From JALEFZ01 sp039817415 (GTDB lineage: Bacteria > Bacteroidota > Bacteroidia > J057), in the NCBI GenBank assembly GCA_039817415.1, contig JBCBVV010000001.1, positions 310,001-374,000 of the forward strand: a stretch of 64,000 nt of DNA, given 5' to 3'. The translations under genes and the position numbers were made by a program. Of the stretch, positions 15,493 to 24,266 are shown in pieces (position 1 is the first letter of the stretch; each line of letters begins with the position of its first letter). Under the pieces are notes generated by a model. That model did not search any database. It was not told where the DNA came from and worked only from the letters and a program-made list of their open reading frames with translations.

Positions 15493-18381
15493 ATGTTTCT
15501 TTCTTACACAAACAAACAGGTCAATCCACTTCGAAGCTTCCTATGGGTCGTGATGCTGATGCTTCCTATAAGCAGCTGGGCAACCCACAATCTTGCGGGG
15601 CAAATCACTCTTGAAAGAAATGACCCCAATAATCCTAATTCCTATACCATTACGCTGACCACTTATTCGGACCCCTCTGAAGCCAGTGTAGATCGATGTT
15701 CTGCTGATATTGGGATCTATAGTGCTCTTAATCTCTCACAGATTGCCTTGTTGGAGGACATCCCACGAAACAACGGAGCCAATGCACCTGTCGGCTATCC
15801 CGATTGTGATGTACCTGGCACCAAGTTGGGTGAATCTGTAAGAGGCCCCGTCAAAAGAAACATTTATCAGGTCAATTTCATCTTCCCAGGTCCTGGAGAA
15901 TACTATCTGCATTATTGGGACATCGCAAGGCTAAGTGCTGTATCCAATATTTGTAGCTCCAATGAAAAAGCCTTTACAGTTGTAACGCGTTTCTTATACA
16001 ACCCTATTCTTGGCCCCAATAGTTCGCCCGTTTTCCTAAATGAGCCCATTTATGATGCTTGTGTCGGAAAGCCATGGAGTCATCTTCCAGGCGGTAGAGA
16101 TATTGATGGAGACTCCTTAGTATACTACCTGGTGGAAAATGAAGATTTTGACGATACCCAATCCTTCAATCCCCAGATCAACCCAAGACCAAGATGCTAC
16201 ACCTATCCTGACGATCAGTCTGTTTTTCCTACCAATGGTCCTATGGTCATGGATTCCGTAACAGGTTTGATCACATGGAATGTCCCAAACGAAATTGGTA
16301 TTTATAATATAGCCTATGTGGTAGAAGAGTATCGGGATGGTTTATTCCTTGGATTTGTCCAACGGGATATGGCCATATTTGTGAATGATTGCGACAACAA
16401 CCCACCCGTTATAGAAACCATTACAGATACCTGTATTTTCGCAGGTCAAACCCTAGAGTTTCCATTTAGGGCCTACGATCCGGACTCTACTGATAGTTTG
16501 TACTTTGAGCTCAACAATGGAGCGCTGGGAAATAATGGCCCCTTCTTTGTCGATCCGCCTGCAACTCTTTCAGGCTTTATCATTGATGGCAATCTGGGAG
16601 GCCCCACCAACCCTTTTAATACGGTTCCAGTGGAAGCCTTCAATAACAATAGGATTCCTGTAGACACCATTGTGGGTACTGTAAGATGGGAAACGAACTG
16701 TGACATGATCAGGTCTCAGATTTATCAAGTAGACTTTTTCGCCTCTGACAATCGAGAATATTCTGCTCAAGAAAATAGTTTAACCACCCTCACCGACAAT
16801 AAAACAGTTCAAATCAGGGTCATTCCCCCGCCGCCTGAAGGTCTTTTTGTACAAAAGGGTCCAAGGTCAGTCAGTTTGAGTTGGCAACCGACAGCCTGTG
16901 ATGACATTGTATTGGGATACAATATTTACAGACAAGTAAACGGAAGTGAATTTGACCAAGATACGGTCTGTTGTGAAGTAAGCCCTGCTGATGCTGGTTT
17001 TGTGTTGATAGCGACCAACGAAGGTTGGGAAAATATTACTTATGTCGATTCCCTGCTAGATGTAGAGGGAGATTATGGCGATCAGATATGTTATGCTATT
17101 ACTGCCGTCTACGGAGATCCTGTCCAACCCTTCCTCCCACAAACAGAATCCTGTGCAGAAAGTGGATGTGTTGAAATAGAAAACGGACAAATCTTTATGC
17201 TACACGATAGCGTGTCAGTTACATCAGCGACAGCAGGTGAGATTTATGTGGAATGGACGCGACCAAGGATAGACACCCTATTCCCGCAGCCATTTACCTA
17301 CAAACTGTATCGAGCAGAAAATGTAGACTTCCCTGCAACTGAGATTGCCAGTTTGAACTATAACGATACTAGTTTTACTGACAGAGGGATTGATACAGAA
17401 ACACAAGGGTACAACTATAGAGTTGTCGTATTCGATGGAACAGGACAAGCCATAAACCTAGATACAACCAATCAAATTGCATCTAGTGTTTTCCTCATTA
17501 CCCAAGGAGGAACCTCTCAGGACATTCTCTTGGAGTGGATGGAAACAGTTCCTTGGCAAAACAACCTATACTATATATTCAGATCTGATAATGGTGGTCC
17601 TTTTGTAGTTGTTGATTCTGTTACGGGAACAGGGGCAAACGCACATAGCTATAGAGATACGGATTTAGCAACAGATATTGAGTACTGCTACTTCATCCGT
17701 TCTAGCGGCAGGTACAGCATAGCTTCGATAAAGAATCCCCTCTTAAATGATTCTCAACAGAGCTGTGATTTTGCAGTTGATGACGATCCTCCATGTAATC
17801 CAGCTTTAAGTATTTCGGGAGATTGCAATTCGGATGAGGGAACCATCAGTATTACTAAACCTGATTTGGGTTGTGATGATGATGCCGCATTTATCTCTGT
17901 CCTGTACAAAAATGACCTTACAGATCCTTTTGAGGAAGTTTTAAGGATACCCTATCCTTCCTTTGGAACAGATACGACCTTCCAAAATGCTATTTCTGGT
18001 ACCGATCTATTGGGATGTTTCTCGCTAACGGTAACTGACTCAACGGGGAACACATCAGAACCTACACCAGAAACCTGCGTAGATTTCTGTCCAAAGCTAG
18101 TTCTTCCCAATGTAATTACGCCAAACGGAGATATGTCGAATGATATTTGGCAGCCAATCGAATTTAGAGATGTAAGAATTTTACAACTCAGAATTTACGA
18201 TAGATGGGGAAGGGTGATGTTTGAAGGCCAGCCAGATTTCACCAACATGTGGGATGGAATTACGATGGATGGGAGAGAAGCTCGAGAAGGGGTGTATTTC
18301 TACTATTTATTGTATGAAGAGCTAGGACTGGGAGGAAATGTTCAGCGTGAAACCAAAGGAAACCTTACCTTGTTGAGGTAA
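15493..18381 (+). CDS. Large secreted protein with FN3-like repeats and gliding-motility (T9SS type B) C-terminus
   Basis: A 962-residue extracellular protein. A signal peptide ends around SSWA, and the mature start HNLAGQITLERND is typical of Bacteroidota surface proteins of this family. Residues ~300-430 form Ig/cadherin-like strands, and ~440-760 hold fibronectin type III-like repeats marked by VSLSWQP, YVEWTRP and LLEWMET strands. The last ~85 residues match the gliding-motility-associated CHU_C domain (VLPNVITPNGDMSNDIWQP, IYDRWGRVMFEG, GVYFYYLLYE), a type B T9SS sorting signal. The expected fate is export and attachment to the cell surface, with a role in adhesion or polymer capture. 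Many cysteines in the middle region suggest disulfides. It is a single-gene unit with its own terminator. Confidence 0.9.
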   Translation: MFLSYTNKQVNPLRSFLWVVMLMLPISSWATHNLAGQITLERNDPNNPNSYTITLTTYSDPSEASVDRCSADIGIYSALNLSQIALLEDIPRNNGANAPVGYPDCDVPGTKLGESVRGPVKRNIYQVNFIFPGPGEYYLHYWDIARLSAVSNICSSNEKAFTVVTRFLYNPILGPNSSPVFLNEPIYDACVGKPWSHLPGGRDIDGDSLVYYLVENEDFDDTQSFNPQINPRPRCYTYPDDQSVFPTNGPMVMDSVTGLITWNVPNEIGIYNIAYVVEEYRDGLFLGFVQRDMAIFVNDCDNNPPVIETITDTCIFAGQTLEFPFRAYDPDSTDSLYFELNNGALGNNGPFFVDPPATLSGFIIDGNLGGPTNPFNTVPVEAFNNNRIPVDTIVGTVRWETNCDMIRSQIYQVDFFASDNREYSAQENSLTTLTDNKTVQIRVIPPPPEGLFVQKGPRSVSLSWQPTACDDIVLGYNIYRQVNGSEFDQDTVCCEVSPADAGFVLIATNEGWENITYVDSLLDVEGDYGDQICYAITAVYGDPVQPFLPQTESCAESGCVEIENGQIFMLHDSVSVTSATAGEIYVEWTRPRIDTLFPQPFTYKLYRAENVDFPATEIASLNYNDTSFTDRGIDTETQGYNYRVVVFDGTGQAINLDTTNQIASSVFLITQGGTSQDILLEWMETVPWQNNLYYIFRSDNGGPFVVVDSVTGTGANAHSYRDTDLATDIEYCYFIRSSGRYSIASIKNPLLNDSQQSCDFAVDDDPPCNPALSISGDCNSDEGTISITKPDLGCDDDAAFISVLYKNDLTDPFEEVLRIPYPSFGTDTTFQNAISGTDLLGCFSLTVTDSTGNTSEPTPETCVDFCPKLVLPNVITPNGDMSNDIWQPIEFRDVRILQLRIYDRWGRVMFEGQPDFTNMWDGITMDGREAREGVYFYYLLYEELGLGGNVQRETKGNLTLLR

Positions 18382-18402
18382 CTGAGATCATCATAACAAA
18401 CG

Positions 18403-18432
18403 AAGGAGGATCTCATTGGTCCTCCTTTTTTT
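18403..18432 (+). terminator. Rho-independent terminator after gliding-type protein
   Basis: An eight-base stem (aaggagga / tcctcctt) with a nine-base loop is followed by a T-run, 21 bases after the stop codon. Confidence 0.9.
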
Positions 18433-18455
18433 ATCGTCATAGAATCAAACAGCAT

Positions 18456-19058
18456 ATGTTTACAGGCATTGTAAAATTTTTGGGTGATATCACATCCGTT
18501 GAGGAAGAGGGAACCAACAAAACCTTTACCCTTGAAGCACTATTTGATGAGGACATCCATGAGGATCAAAGCATCAGCCATAATGGTGTTTGCCTTACCG
18601 TAACTGACATACAGAAGCAAGCACAAAAATCTGTTTACAAGGTTACAGCTGTCGACGAAACCCTGAAAAAAACCAGCCTTGGAGACTGGAAACAAGGGGA
18701 TCGGGTCAACCTAGAGCTTTGTATGAAAGTCGGGGAAAGACTAGATGGACATTTTGTACAAGGCCATGTTGATACGGTGGGCAAAGTAGAAGAGGTAAAA
18801 GATGTAGATGGCTCGTGGATGTACACCTTTAGCTATCCATCTGAGCATGCTCACTTGTTGGTGGACAAAGGTTCCGTTACCATCAATGGGGTGAGCTTAA
18901 CAGTGGTGGACGCGCAGAAGGATCGTTTCAATGTGACCATTATCCCTTATACCTATGAGCACACCAATTTCCATCGCTTGCAAAAGGGCGATTTGGTTAA
19001 TCTCGAGTTTGATGTATTGGGAAAATATATCTACAGAATGATGGAAGCTAGGAGATGA
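18456..19058 (+). CDS. ribE: Riboflavin synthase, alpha subunit
   Basis: A 200-residue protein of standard length starting MFTGIV. The two homologous lumazine-binding repeats are clear: SHNGVCLTVTD and ELCMKVGERLDGHFVQGHVD in the first half, GSVTINGVSLTVVDA and VNLEFDVLGKYIYRMM in the second. The enzyme dismutates two 6,7-dimethyl-8-ribityllumazine molecules to riboflavin. No other rib gene is adjacent and the short leader holds only the previous terminator, so there is no room for an FMN riboswitch. The stop overlaps the next start by four bases (ATGA), implying translational coupling with a Rieske lipoprotein. Confidence 0.97.
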   Translation: MFTGIVKFLGDITSVEEEGTNKTFTLEALFDEDIHEDQSISHNGVCLTVTDIQKQAQKSVYKVTAVDETLKKTSLGDWKQGDRVNLELCMKVGERLDGHFVQGHVDTVGKVEEVKDVDGSWMYTFSYPSEHAHLLVDKGSVTINGVSLTVVDAQKDRFNVTIIPYTYEHTNFHRLQKGDLVNLEFDVLGKYIYRMMEARR

Positions 19059-19456
19059 ATAGAAAAACCTTTCTAAAACATTCATTACTATTCACGGCTG
19101 CCAGCCTAGGAGGAGCCTCTCTTACCTCTTGCTCTCTATTTGATGAGCCTGAAATGGAGCTGTGTATGGCATCGGAGATCGCGAAAAACCAGTTCAGGTC
19201 TTTTGTGTTCAATCGCAGGAAAATCTTGGTTCGAAATGATGGGGATCAATTTGTGATCTTTAGCTTAATCTGTACGCACAAAAGGTGTACGGTGGCCTAT
19301 CAGCCTGAAGAGAACATTTTTGAATGTCCTTGCCATGAAGGAACTTATGATCGAGAGGGAAGGGTAATTGACGGACCTCCACCAGGACCACTGAGAAGAT
19401 TTGCCTATGAGATCAGAGAAGGAAAGCTCTTCGTTTTGAACAAGGCTATGATATAA
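19055..19456 (+). CDS. Rieske [2Fe-2S] lipoprotein
   Basis: A 133-residue protein. The N-terminus MNRKTFLK followed by a hydrophobic stretch ends in a lipobox, LTSC with Cys26, so the protein should be membrane-tethered in the periplasm. The cluster ligands are Cys73/His75 (CTHKRC) and Cys91/His94 (CPCHEG). Cys78 and Cys93 are placed to form the disulfide seen in high-potential Rieske proteins of bc1/b6f complexes. The GPPPGPLRRF loop after the second motif matches the proline loop. There is no cytochrome b or other complex gene nearby, so the electron partner is unknown. It is coupled to ribE by a four-base overlap. Confidence 0.88.
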   Translation: MNRKTFLKHSLLFTAASLGGASLTSCSLFDEPEMELCMASEIAKNQFRSFVFNRRKILVRNDGDQFVIFSLICTHKRCTVAYQPEENIFECPCHEGTYDREGRVIDGPPPGPLRRFAYEIREGKLFVLNKAMI

Positions 19457-19619
19457 AGAACCCAAACCCATCCAGCAGGCAAAAAAGCGATCTAAGTCAC
19501 ATCTGAATGACTATTAATAAGGGAAACTGACATCTTGCAAATAAATTGTTGCCAATAATTCAAATTATGGATATTTTCATCCCTTACTAGATTATGGACT
19601 AAGAATTATATCTAATTCG

Positions 19620-22175
19620 ATGGGTTTTTGGGATTCCTTTAGGTACGTTGCCATGTTCATCTTGGCGATGGCAATGGCTGCTGTTTTCGGACAGACAGCT
19701 CAGCTGGATTCCATCCTGGTACAGACCTATTTAAAAGACGGGAAGAACTTCTCCAAAAAAATGGACAACATGTTGGGCCGCCTGATCGATCAGGATCAAA
19801 GCCTTTTGGCCAACATGGAATTGAAGACTTCGCTCATCCACGAACTGGTATTCTACGAAAGGGATGAATCGCCTAGGCATATCGAGGCCATGACTGATAG
19901 ATTGCCTCAGTTAACCCGCCCTGATGACTTACCTTTCTTTTCATTTATCAGCTCCGTCTTAGTCAATGCCTCCACTATGACCATGGAGCAGAAAATTGAC
20001 TCCCTCAGTCATATCATCGACAATCTTGAAAAAAGTCCTTACAACGAAGGACTCATCTATAACTGGTTTCTGGGTAAGATTTACGCCTACCTCGGACTCT
20101 CGCATGTTTACAACAATAATCACCGAGAGGCTATAGAGAACAACTACCAATCTATCAACTATTATCATAATTCTTTTGACCCAGATTCTAGACTAAGTGT
20201 GATTTACCAAACAGGTAGATCACTTGCCCTCATGGGCAACTATCCTAGGGCGAATGACTTTTTTGAATCCATATACTATGACTTTTGCCACGTAACGGAT
20301 AAAAAGTCCCTAGAATCAAAAGCCAAATCTGTACACTTTTTGGGGATTATTTGTCTGGATGAAAAGGATACTGTGAGCTGGGAAGCCTTTGTGGAGCAAT
20401 CTATCCATGAATTCACCAACATGCAGTCTCCCAACGCCATTCCACCACTCTCGGATCTGATTGAAATGGCCGCTTACAAAGGAGAAAAAGCCAAGCTGTC
20501 TCACTACATCCAGTTGATGGAGGAGATTTTGCATCTGAAGACGGATTCTGCTAACAGGACCTATAACCAAGCGGTGTACCTAGCCGCAAAGGCGCAGGAA
20601 GCCTTGATTCAGGGAAAGGCTCAAACAGCTTATGAATACATCCAAAAAGCAGAAAATGCTGACCTCCGAATTGGGAGTATGTACCGTTTCCAACTGCAGG
20701 CAGCTGACTTTGCCATGAAAGCAGGGGATGGGCAAAATGCCTTTGGACGTATGCAAAGAGCGTTTAACCTCTACAAAGAAACCATGGCGGCAGAAGAGAT
20801 TGAAAAATCTGCCAAAATCGAAAAAAGCTTTGAGCTCAGAAGAAAGGAATTGGAAACCCAAATTGCGAAACAGGAAAAGGAAAACATCAATCAACGCCTA
20901 CAAACACAGAGGAATTTCAACCTGATCATTTTCATTGGACTTTTGATTTTTGTAGGCCTATCCTACAATCTATACCTAACTCTCCAACGCCTCAAGAAGG
21001 AAAAAGAAAAAACCGAATTACAGTCTCAAGCCCTTGAAGTGGCAAAAGAAAAAGCAGAAAGAGCTTCCCTTGAAAAAGCAGACTTCCTGTCCTTCATGAG
21101 TCATGAAATCCGGACCCCTCTCAACTCGGTTATTGGTATGGCCAATATTATCCGAGATGACGAACCAAGGGAAGATCAGAAAACCTATCTTGATACGTTG
21201 AATTTTTCTGCGAATAGCCTCCTTCTCCTTGTAAATGACATTCTTGATTTTAATAAAATTGAGGCAGGAAAAATTGAGTTGGAAAAAATTCCCTTTGACC
21301 TGAATCATACTTGCCAACTGCTGGCTAATTCCTTCAAGATTCGGGCAGATCTACGAAACATTGAGTTGCACTACCATTCCTCCTTTCCCTCTGGCGAGGA
21401 ATCTATAGGTGACCCTACCCGTCTCACCCAAATTCTCAATAATCTGATGTCCAATGCGATCAAATTTACGCACAAGGGTAAAGTTGAACTAACGATTTTG
21501 GAAGGGAGTCAAGCGGGGTGGAAGAGATTTGAAATCAAAGACACGGGGATTGGAATTAAACCGGATAACCTTGAGAAAATTTTTCACTCTTTCTCTCAAG
21601 CAGATACCTCTACAACCCGCGAATACGGTGGCACAGGCCTAGGTTTACATATCTCTCAGCGTCTGGTACAGTTGATGGGAGGTCAAATGGAAGTGGCTAG
21701 TCAAGAAGGGGTAGGCAGTACATTTGCCTTTGAGGTTCCTCTTCCTCCGCATCATGCTACTCTCCATTCTTCTCCTCAAGCTACCTCCCAGAGCTTAACC
21801 ATTGCAGGAAAACGAATATTGGTTGCTGAAGACAATACCCAAAACCAGTTTGTATTGAAGGAGTATTTCAACCGCTGGGGCGTATCAGGAACTTTTGTAG
21901 GAAATGGCCAAGAAGCCATTGATCAATTGGGAAAGGAAAAGTATGACCTTGTGGTGTTAGACCAGAACATGCCAATTATGGATGGAAAATCGACCATTGT
22001 CAACATCAGGTCAAATGGTCATTCCTTCGATCCCCAACTGCCTATTTTGGTTTTATCTGCCTCTGTATCAAGCGAAGAAGTAAAAGATCTCATGGAAGTT
22101 GGTGCTGACGGGTTCCTCTCGAAACCCTTTGATCCTAAACAGCTATTAGGAAGAATAGCCAACTTGCTTGCATAA
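19620..22175 (+). CDS. Hybrid sensor histidine kinase with TPR sensor and C-terminal receiver
   Basis: An 851-residue protein. A signal/anchor segment (about 8-25) leads a periplasmic or N-terminal helical region of ~400 residues with TPR-like repeats. A membrane helix lies at about 431-452 (LIIFIGLLIFVGLSYNLYL), followed by a coiled coil. The HisKA box has phospho-acceptor His495 (SHEIRTPLN). The HATPase domain shows the N box (LNNLMSNAIKFT), G1 (DTGIGI) and G2 (GGTGLGL). A receiver domain ends the protein with Asp781 (VVLDQNMP) and SKPFD. It should autophosphorylate and pass phosphate to its own receiver and on to a phosphotransfer protein or unlinked regulator. No output regulator is adjacent. 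The stimulus is unknown. Confidence 0.93.
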   Translation: MGFWDSFRYVAMFILAMAMAAVFGQTAQLDSILVQTYLKDGKNFSKKMDNMLGRLIDQDQSLLANMELKTSLIHELVFYERDESPRHIEAMTDRLPQLTRPDDLPFFSFISSVLVNASTMTMEQKIDSLSHIIDNLEKSPYNEGLIYNWFLGKIYAYLGLSHVYNNNHREAIENNYQSINYYHNSFDPDSRLSVIYQTGRSLALMGNYPRANDFFESIYYDFCHVTDKKSLESKAKSVHFLGIICLDEKDTVSWEAFVEQSIHEFTNMQSPNAIPPLSDLIEMAAYKGEKAKLSHYIQLMEEILHLKTDSANRTYNQAVYLAAKAQEALIQGKAQTAYEYIQKAENADLRIGSMYRFQLQAADFAMKAGDGQNAFGRMQRAFNLYKETMAAEEIEKSAKIEKSFELRRKELETQIAKQEKENINQRLQTQRNFNLIIFIGLLIFVGLSYNLYLTLQRLKKEKEKTELQSQALEVAKEKAERASLEKADFLSFMSHEIRTPLNSVIGMANIIRDDEPREDQKTYLDTLNFSANSLLLLVNDILDFNKIEAGKIELEKIPFDLNHTCQLLANSFKIRADLRNIELHYHSSFPSGEESIGDPTRLTQILNNLMSNAIKFTHKGKVELTILEGSQAGWKRFEIKDTGIGIKPDNLEKIFHSFSQADTSTTREYGGTGLGLHISQRLVQLMGGQMEVASQEGVGSTFAFEVPLPPHHATLHSSPQATSQSLTIAGKRILVAEDNTQNQFVLKEYFNRWGVSGTFVGNGQEAIDQLGKEKYDLVVLDQNMPIMDGKSTIVNIRSNGHSFDPQLPILVLSASVSSEEVKDLMEVGADGFLSKPFDPKQLLGRIANLLA

Positions 22176-22193
22176 CCATACCAAGTCAACAAC

Positions 22194-23996
22194 TTAGGCT
22201 TCCATTTGGAGCTTAAGAAGATGATTGTATGCCCCATCTTCCATATTAGCCAGTTCATCGTGAGTCCCTTCTTCGCTGATCTTCCCGTCGTCAATCACAT
22301 AAATACGGTCTACGTGCCTGATGGTGGACAACCTGTGCGCGATGATCAGGGTGGTCCTACCCTTCATCAATTCATTCAAAGCCGACTGTACCAAATGCTC
22401 TGATTCAGCATCTAAAGAGGAGGTTGCTTCGTCCAATATCAAGATCGCAGGGTCCTTTAAAATGGCCCGAGCAATGGCGATACGCTGGCGTTGTCCACCT
22501 GATAGTTTCACCCCTCTATCTCCCACTATGGTATCCATTCCTTCAGGAAAGTTCTGGATAAACTCCCACGCATTCGCTTTTAAGGCAGCATCCATAATCT
22601 CCTGATCAGAAGCATTAGGCTTACCATAGGCAATGTTTTCTTTGATAGAACCCCCAAACAGAATTACCTCTTGGGGGACGATCCCAATATTTGAACGCAG
22701 GTGATGTAAATCGTATTCAAAGATAGATTCCCCATCAATCAACAAGTCTCCTTGCTGAATTTCGTAGAATCGCAACAACAATTGCGCAATGGTAGACTTC
22801 CCTGCTCCTGAATGGCCAGCTAAAGCGACTTTACTTCCTTGAGGAATATCTAGTGAGATTCCTTTTAGCACCTCCACATCTAGGCGTGTAGGATAGGCAA
22901 ACTCTACTGCATTGAACTGAATTCTACCAGCGAGGCGTTCTCCTTCATCTTTCGGGTCAAGGAAAGAATATTCTCCTTCCTGATCTAGAATACCTCTGAC
23001 GCGCTCTGATGCCCCAATGGCACGCTGAATTTCTGCATATAAGCTTCCCAAACCTGCAATAGATCCACCGATGAAAGCTGTAATCAAGAGAAAGTAAAAA
23101 AACTGGTCTATGTCTAATTCCTTGGTACCAATCATTCCTGCACCGAAAATCATCACAAGGGCCATTCCTCCAAATACAGCCACAATCAACACGACTACGA
23201 AACCACCCCTTGCGTAGGCTGCCTTCAAACCGTAATTGACTACCTCAACCATCTTTTCGCTAAACTTTTTGAACTCAAAACGCTCATTGACGAAAGACTT
23301 TACATTTCGGATGGAGTGAAGGGTTTCCTCAACAATCACATTAGATTCAGCGAGTTTATCCTGTGCCTTTTTACTTACCTTACGAATATAGCGCCCTACC
23401 AGCATCGCAATGATGATTGCTACAGGGAAAGTAGCGAGCATAATGAGGGTTAGTTTCACTGAAACGGTAAACAGGATGATGAGGCCGCCTATTAGGGTAA
23501 GGATTTGCCTTAAAAACTCCGCAATGGTCACCTGAATAGTAGATTCCAATTGGCTTACATCTGCCGTCAATCGACTGGTCAACTCCCCTACCCTTCTTTC
23601 TTCAAAAAATGGAATTCCCACACTTAATAAGCTCTGGTAAATGGCGTTTCTAATATCAGCCAACGTGCGTTGGGTAACCTGAGCAAAGAGAATAATGCGA
23701 AGAAAAGAGAACAAGGCCTGTAAAATAAGGACTCCACCAATCTGGACGGCCACCCATTGCAAGTCATTTTGCCAAGTTTCAGATTCCGTGGATACCGTTT
23801 CGACCAATTGGCGAATGTAATCCAAGAATATAAAATTGGTTCCCGTTGAAAGAGCCAAAAAAATCAGACCGATGATAAACCACCATCTATAGGGCTTGAT
23901 GAAGGCAAAAATCTTTAGGGCTTCTCTAAAGCTATCCCTCGTCAATTTCACCTTTTCCTCTTCCTGTTCGTTTCTTTCTCTCCTTCTTTTAGCCAT
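22194..23996 (-). CDS. ABC exporter, fused permease and ATPase (MsbA/lipid or peptide type)
   Basis: A 600-residue half-transporter. Residues ~30-310 hold six transmembrane helices of the ABC exporter type I fold. Residues ~350-600 hold the nucleotide-binding domain with Walker A GHSGAGKST, signature LSGGQRQR, Walker B ILILDEATSSLD and the H-loop IIAHRLST. Members of this group flip lipids, peptides or drugs outward as homodimers; the substrate cannot be told from sequence. The charged N-terminus (KRRRERNEQEEEKVK) is cytoplasmic. It converges on the hybrid kinase gene with only 18 bases between the stops and no visible terminator. Confidence 0.92.
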   Translation of the reverse strand: MAKRRRERNEQEEEKVKLTRDSFREALKIFAFIKPYRWWFIIGLIFLALSTGTNFIFLDYIRQLVETVSTESETWQNDLQWVAVQIGGVLILQALFSFLRIILFAQVTQRTLADIRNAIYQSLLSVGIPFFEERRVGELTSRLTADVSQLESTIQVTIAEFLRQILTLIGGLIILFTVSVKLTLIMLATFPVAIIIAMLVGRYIRKVSKKAQDKLAESNVIVEETLHSIRNVKSFVNERFEFKKFSEKMVEVVNYGLKAAYARGGFVVVLIVAVFGGMALVMIFGAGMIGTKELDIDQFFYFLLITAFIGGSIAGLGSLYAEIQRAIGASERVRGILDQEGEYSFLDPKDEGERLAGRIQFNAVEFAYPTRLDVEVLKGISLDIPQGSKVALAGHSGAGKSTIAQLLLRFYEIQQGDLLIDGESIFEYDLHHLRSNIGIVPQEVILFGGSIKENIAYGKPNASDQEIMDAALKANAWEFIQNFPEGMDTIVGDRGVKLSGGQRQRIAIARAILKDPAILILDEATSSLDAESEHLVQSALNELMKGRTTLIIAHRLSTIRHVDRIYVIDDGKISEEGTHDELANMEDGAYNHLLKLQMEA

Positions 23997-24266
23997 GCTA
24001 GCAGATTTTGCCCCAAAAATAATAGCTTAAGACTTAAAGCATACTCTTTAGGGATAGTTTTTGTTGTATATGTAGATAACTCAGGTCATTTCGGCCTCAG
24101 CTAGCGTGCAAATATGCCACAAAATCCGTCATATAAGTAGGTGACTTAAGTCCTGCCTTATAGTCGATTGGCTTTCATAAATCTTTTACATGAATCTCTT
24201 CCATAGATGAGCTCCTTTCTGAAGAAAAATGTTGCTTCCCCCCTGCAACTCCCGTATTTTTTTGAC

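Noticed and set aside
18382..18455. FMN riboswitch expected before ribE
   Set aside because: The space is only 74 bases and is mostly the previous terminator, so there is no room for the aptamer.
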